Assembly (NCBI GenBank): GCA_946223075.1
Contig: CAMILZ010000037.1
Location: forward strand, 1-7,122
Origin: an uncultured Dermabacteraceae bacterium
Lineage (GTDB): Bacteria; Actinomycetota; Actinomycetes; Actinomycetales; Dermabacteraceae
DNA: 7,122 bases
Reading direction: 5' to 3'
The notes under the pieces: model-generated
Told to the model about the DNA's origin: nothing
Database searches by the model: none
Seen by the model: only the letters and a program-made list of their open reading frames with translations
Translations under genes and position numbers: made by a program
Shown: piece by piece, positions 4,929-7,122 of the stretch
Position numbering within the stretch: position 1 is the stretch's first letter
How the letters are laid out: every line of letters starts with the position of its first letter

Positions 4929-5894
4929 TCAACCACGCTGGGGCTTTTCCAAACTGAGTGAATCGAGCACGCTCATGGCGAGCCCATCCAAAATGTCATG
5001 TTCACTTGTTGTGACGCGCTCGAGGCCACCTTCGCCCGACACACGCGCGAGGATTCGCGCCCAAATGAGCGCTCCCGCGCCGATCACATCGATCCGACCG
5101 GGGTGAATCGCCGGGAAAGCTGCGAGTTCTTCTGAGCTCGAGCGCAAAATTCGATAGCTAAGATCTCTGAATTCCTCGGGATCGATGCTCGCGCCGTGGC
5201 TGACCTCGGGCGTGTATTCCTCAAGGCCAAGGGCAACGGCGGTGAGCGTCGTGACGGTTCCCGCGACGCCCACGACACCTCGTACCGACGCAAAATCGAT
5301 TTCCCGTGCGGCTGAGTCGAGCAGAGCATCAATATCGCGCGTCGCAGCCTCGATGTCGCTTTCGCTTACGCGGTCCGCGCTCAGATGCCTTTCGGTGAGG
5401 CGCACTGAGCCCATATCGAGGCTTACTTCAGCGCGTGGCTCGGATTCGCCATACACGAGTTCGGTCGAGCCACCGCCGATGTCAACGATGAGGCGCGGCG
5501 ACGGTCCCGGATCCGGCAGAGTTTCCACGGCACCGCGGTAGCTGAGGCTTGCTTCTTCCGTTCCCTCAATAACCTCCGGCTCGATCCCGAGAATCTCCCG
5601 CACGCCATCGATAAACTCTGCGCGATTTTCAGCATCTCGGCTTGCGCTCGTCGCGGCGAAACGAACGCCTTCGACCGCGCTCTCGTCGATGATCTTCGCG
5701 TAGTCACGGGTCGCGGCGAGCGTGCGGTCGATCGCTTCGGGGTCGAGGCGCCCCGTGCGATCCACCCCGTAGCCGAGACGCACGATCCTCATGTCACGCG
5801 CAATATCGCGCAGGCGACCGTCGGACTGCTCCTCTGCGACGAGAAGTCGAATCGAGTTGGTGCCGCAATCAATCGCGGCAACACGGCGGCTCAT
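4929..5894 (-). CDS. ppx: Exopolyphosphatase / GppA-family phosphatase
   Basis: A member of the ASKHA-fold Ppx/GppA family, which releases phosphate from the ends of polyphosphate or hydrolyses pppGpp to ppGpp; sequence alone does not settle which. The 321 residues show the first phosphate loop AIDCGTNSIRLL (7-18), the second DIGGGSTEL (138-146), the catalytic-Glu region GTEEASLSYRG (111-121), SLDMGSVRLTE (158-168), GVAGTVTTL (209-217) and the C-terminal HPGRIDVIGAGA (264-275) and TSEHDILDGLA (296-306). The length matches the short two-domain actinobacterial type without the C-terminal HD-like domains of E. coli Ppx. Its ATG overlaps the DUF501 stop (ATGA) and has a strong AAGGAGG with 7-base spacing, so the two are almost certainly co-transcribed and coupled. 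The adjoining ndh gene may belong to the same transcript. Confidence 0.93.
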   Translation of the reverse strand: MSRRVAAIDCGTNSIRLLVAEEQSDGRLRDIARDMRIVRLGYGVDRTGRLDPEAIDRTLAATRDYAKIIDESAVEGVRFAATSASRDAENRAEFIDGVREILGIEPEVIEGTEEASLSYRGAVETLPDPGPSPRLIVDIGGGSTELVYGESEPRAEVSLDMGSVRLTERHLSADRVSESDIEAATRDIDALLDSAAREIDFASVRGVVGVAGTVTTLTAVALGLEEYTPEVSHGASIDPEEFRDLSYRILRSSSEELAAFPAIHPGRIDVIGAGALIWARILARVSGEGGLERVTTSEHDILDGLAMSVLDSLSLEKPQRG

Positions 5895-6445
5895 TTGCCT
5901 TCCTCCTTAAGCGATGCGGGCGTCACGTCGCAGCGGCAACGGTCAATTCTCGTGTCGGCCGCGGCCATATCGAGTGCGCGGTCGCCGAAGGGGTTTACGC
6001 CTGGACCTTCCGCGAGGGCCTGCCCCACGACTGCGTGCAGACACTTCACTCGCGTGGGCATTCCGCCTGCACTGACTCCCTCGATTTCCTCGACGCTTCC
6101 AAGCTCCGCACGCCTCTCCAAATACCGTTCGTGAGCGACCGCGTAGCGTCGTTGAAGGTCCTCGCTCCCTTCGAGCTCGGCCGTCCACTCGGCGAGGAGT
6201 CCCCGTGCCTCAAGCCGCGAGCAGGCCTCGACCATCGATGGCAGCGTGAGATAGAGGCTCGTAGGAAACGGCGATCCGTCTGGCAGACGCGGCACCGTGC
6301 GCACAACGGCGGGTGCCCCGCACACGCAGCGACGCGCGATCGAGTGAACGCCGCGCATCTCTCGGCCAAGTTGACGGGCCATGAGGGCGAGATCGCCCTC
6401 GGTCGCCTCACTCTCGAAGGGAAGCGGTGCAAGCGGGGTGGGCAT
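5891..6445 (-). CDS. DUF501 family protein (uncharacterised)
   Basis: A 184-residue soluble protein of the actinobacterial DUF501 family; no biochemical function is known to me. Family hallmarks are RCVCGAPAVVRTVPRLPDGS (39-58), followed by PFPT (59-62), and GGMPTRVKCLHAVVGQALAE (127-146), followed by GPGVNPFGD (147-155). Six cysteines (40, 42, 75, 135, 170, 172) include two CxC pairs, and with His137 they suggest a metal or redox site. This is inference: which of them are conserved across the family I cannot check here. There is no signal peptide or membrane segment. The ATG at 6445 is supported by GAAAGG (6463-6458) 12 bases upstream. It lies 31 bases after divIC and overlaps ppx by four bases. 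The conserved divIC–DUF501–ppx order suggests a role connected with division or phosphate/nucleotide metabolism, without direct evidence. Confidence 0.88.
   Translation of the reverse strand: MPTPLAPLPFESEATEGDLALMARQLGREMRGVHSIARRCVCGAPAVVRTVPRLPDGSPFPTSLYLTLPSMVEACSRLEARGLLAEWTAELEGSEDLQRRYAVAHERYLERRAELGSVEEIEGVSAGGMPTRVKCLHAVVGQALAEGPGVNPFGDRALDMAAADTRIDRCRCDVTPASLKEEGK
5902..5908 (-). promoter_or_regulatory. ppx ribosome binding site
   Basis: AAGGAGG with a 7-base spacer to the ppx ATG is the strongest Shine-Dalgarno sequence in the window. It lies inside the last codons of DUF501, fixing the ppx start and supporting translational coupling through the ATGA overlap. Confidence 0.85.
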
Positions 6446-6476
6446 AGAGCGCTCAAGCCTTTCGGTCTGTGGGGCC

Positions 6477-7106
6477 TCACGGGCCCGTTTTCTCGGCGGG
6501 TTCTTCGGGCGGGGCTGCCTGGCTCGCGGCTACGAGCGAGTCCCACATGGTCCCGAACCACGCGGTCTTGGCGAGTTGTTCCTCGTGAGCCGCTTGCTCG
6601 GTTTGGGGGACCTCGGCCCCACTCGAATCCGTCAAGCGGTATTGCGTTTCGCCGGGGTAGGCAAAGAGCAGACGCTCGCGCGCCTGCGCGGAGACGAACG
6701 TCGGATCCTGCCACCGCGCCACTTCGGCCTCGAGCCCGTCAACCTCACGCTTTTGCTCGGCGACGTGCTCGCGCAGGTTACTGAGCCGCTGCTGCTGCAT
6801 GACGTATCCGTTGACGGTCGGGACGAGCGCCACGAGGGCAATGAGCGTGATGGCGAGCAACACAAGCGAACGGCCCGTAAGCCCCGCAATCGGCGTGAGG
6901 ACCTTGCGAGCTCCGGCACTCACGGGCCTTCTCGACTGGGAGGCGTATGCACGTGAGGCTCGCGTACGCGTCGATGGTGATGTGCGCCGGCGACTCGAAC
7001 GGTTGCCGGTCGCCGGCGGTGCGGCTCCTTGACGCCGCCTCGACGCCGAGGAGCGCCCCGCCGGTGACGACGGGGCGCTCCTTCGGCGCTTTAACGAATC
7101 AGGCAT
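6477..7106 (-). CDS. divIC: Septum formation initiator, FtsB/DivIC family
   Basis: A bitopic membrane protein of the divisome, expected to pair with FtsL and FtsQ/DivIB in activating septal wall synthesis. The 209 residues comprise a very basic Arg/Ser/Pro-rich cytoplasmic arm (1-75, with Asp3 the only acidic residue), one membrane span (about 80-99), a coiled coil (about 103-131), the family motif WQDPTFVSAQARERLLFAYP (132-151) followed by GE, and an Ala/Glu/Pro-rich tail. The long basic arm is typical of actinobacterial members, unlike the short E. coli FtsB. The ATG at 7106 lies 7 bases after a TACGAT box, suggesting leaderless expression. A GTG at residue 62 is the main alternative start, which would exclude the strong hairpin covering codons 7-21. 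The neighbours DUF501 and ppx follow on the same transcript, and enolase is expected just upstream outside the window. Confidence 0.88.
   Translation of the reverse strand: MPDSLKRRRSAPSSPAGRSSASRRRQGAAPPATGNRSSRRRTSPSTRTRASRAYASQSRRPVSAGARKVLTPIAGLTGRSLVLLAITLIALVALVPTVNGYVMQQQRLSNLREHVAEQKREVDGLEAEVARWQDPTFVSAQARERLLFAYPGETQYRLTDSSGAEVPQTEQAAHEEQLAKTAWFGTMWDSLVAASQAAPPEEPAEKTGP
7044..7088. repeat. Strong hairpin within the divIC 5' coding region
   Basis: An inner stem of 11 perfect pairs (7050-7060 with 7071-7081) is extended by 6 more (7044-7049 with 7083-7088) after one bulged T, with a 10-base loop. It spans codons 7-21 of divIC as annotated. On the plus strand it is followed by CTTTAA, a poor U-tract; on the minus strand no U-tract follows. 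It may be coding sequence that happens to pair, a translational or attenuation element, or a terminator of the gene upstream if divIC starts further in. Confidence 0.7.
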
Positions 7107-7113
7107 ACGCCCT

Positions 7114-7119
7114 ATCGTA
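7114..7119 (-). promoter_or_regulatory. -10 box of divIC (leaderless candidate)
   Basis: TACGAT (TANNNT) on the minus strand is followed by exactly 7 bases and the divIC ATG at 7106, the same geometry as the NCS2 permease promoter. Any -35 box would fall beyond the right edge of the window. The spacer contains AGGG, but too near the ATG to act as a normal ribosome binding site. Confidence 0.45.
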
Positions 7120-7122
7120 GAC

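Noticed and set aside
1..7122. Mobile elements, CRISPR arrays, defence or toxin-antitoxin genes, tRNA or rRNA genes
   Set aside because: No regularly spaced repeats, transposase or integrase motifs, or cloverleaf-type sequences were seen on either strand; the window is housekeeping DNA.

Overview
The window is a compact, G+C-rich stretch (roughly 60% by eye) of an actinobacterial chromosome. All seven protein genes lie on the minus strand, so transcription runs from the right edge to the left. The strongest lineage clue is the order divIC/ftsB-like – DUF501 – ppx/gppA, a block I know from Actinobacteria, where enolase usually lies just upstream (here beyond the right edge). MenG together with a type II NADH dehydrogenase indicates menaquinone-based respiration. 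Actinomycetaceae-like bacteria would fit, but I cannot place it below phylum with confidence.

Right block (7106 to 3537): a septum-formation initiator with a very basic N-terminal arm, a DUF501 protein, an exopolyphosphatase/GppA-family phosphatase overlapping DUF501 by an ATGA junction, and an NDH-2 gene 39 bases further on. This is probably one operon. It ends at a perfect 34-bp palindrome (3465-3498). Middle (3464 to 2507): nagB, with its own candidate promoter, an 80-90 base leader holding a possible 22-codon upstream ORF, and a clear hairpin plus U-tract terminator. Left block (2526 to 244): a purine-type NCS2 permease, whose promoter is embedded in the nagB terminator and whose ATG sits exactly 7 bases after the -10 box (predicted leaderless mRNA), then a GC-rich hairpin and menG. 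Bases 1-243 hold no supportable gene but contain hairpins and a G-quadruplex-type motif.

Functionally these are housekeeping genes: division (DivIC), polyphosphate or (p)ppGpp turnover (Ppx/GppA), electron entry into the quinone pool (NDH-2), the last step of menaquinone synthesis (MenG), amino-sugar entry into glycolysis (NagB) and purine-base uptake (NCS2). I see no phage, transposon, CRISPR, toxin-antitoxin or defence genes. The points worth attention are in the expression signals: promoters overlapping terminators, likely leaderless starts, a nagB leader ORF and a strong hairpin in the divIC 5' coding region. The uncharacterised Cys-rich DUF501 protein is also of interest. I do not see a convincing new multi-gene system.
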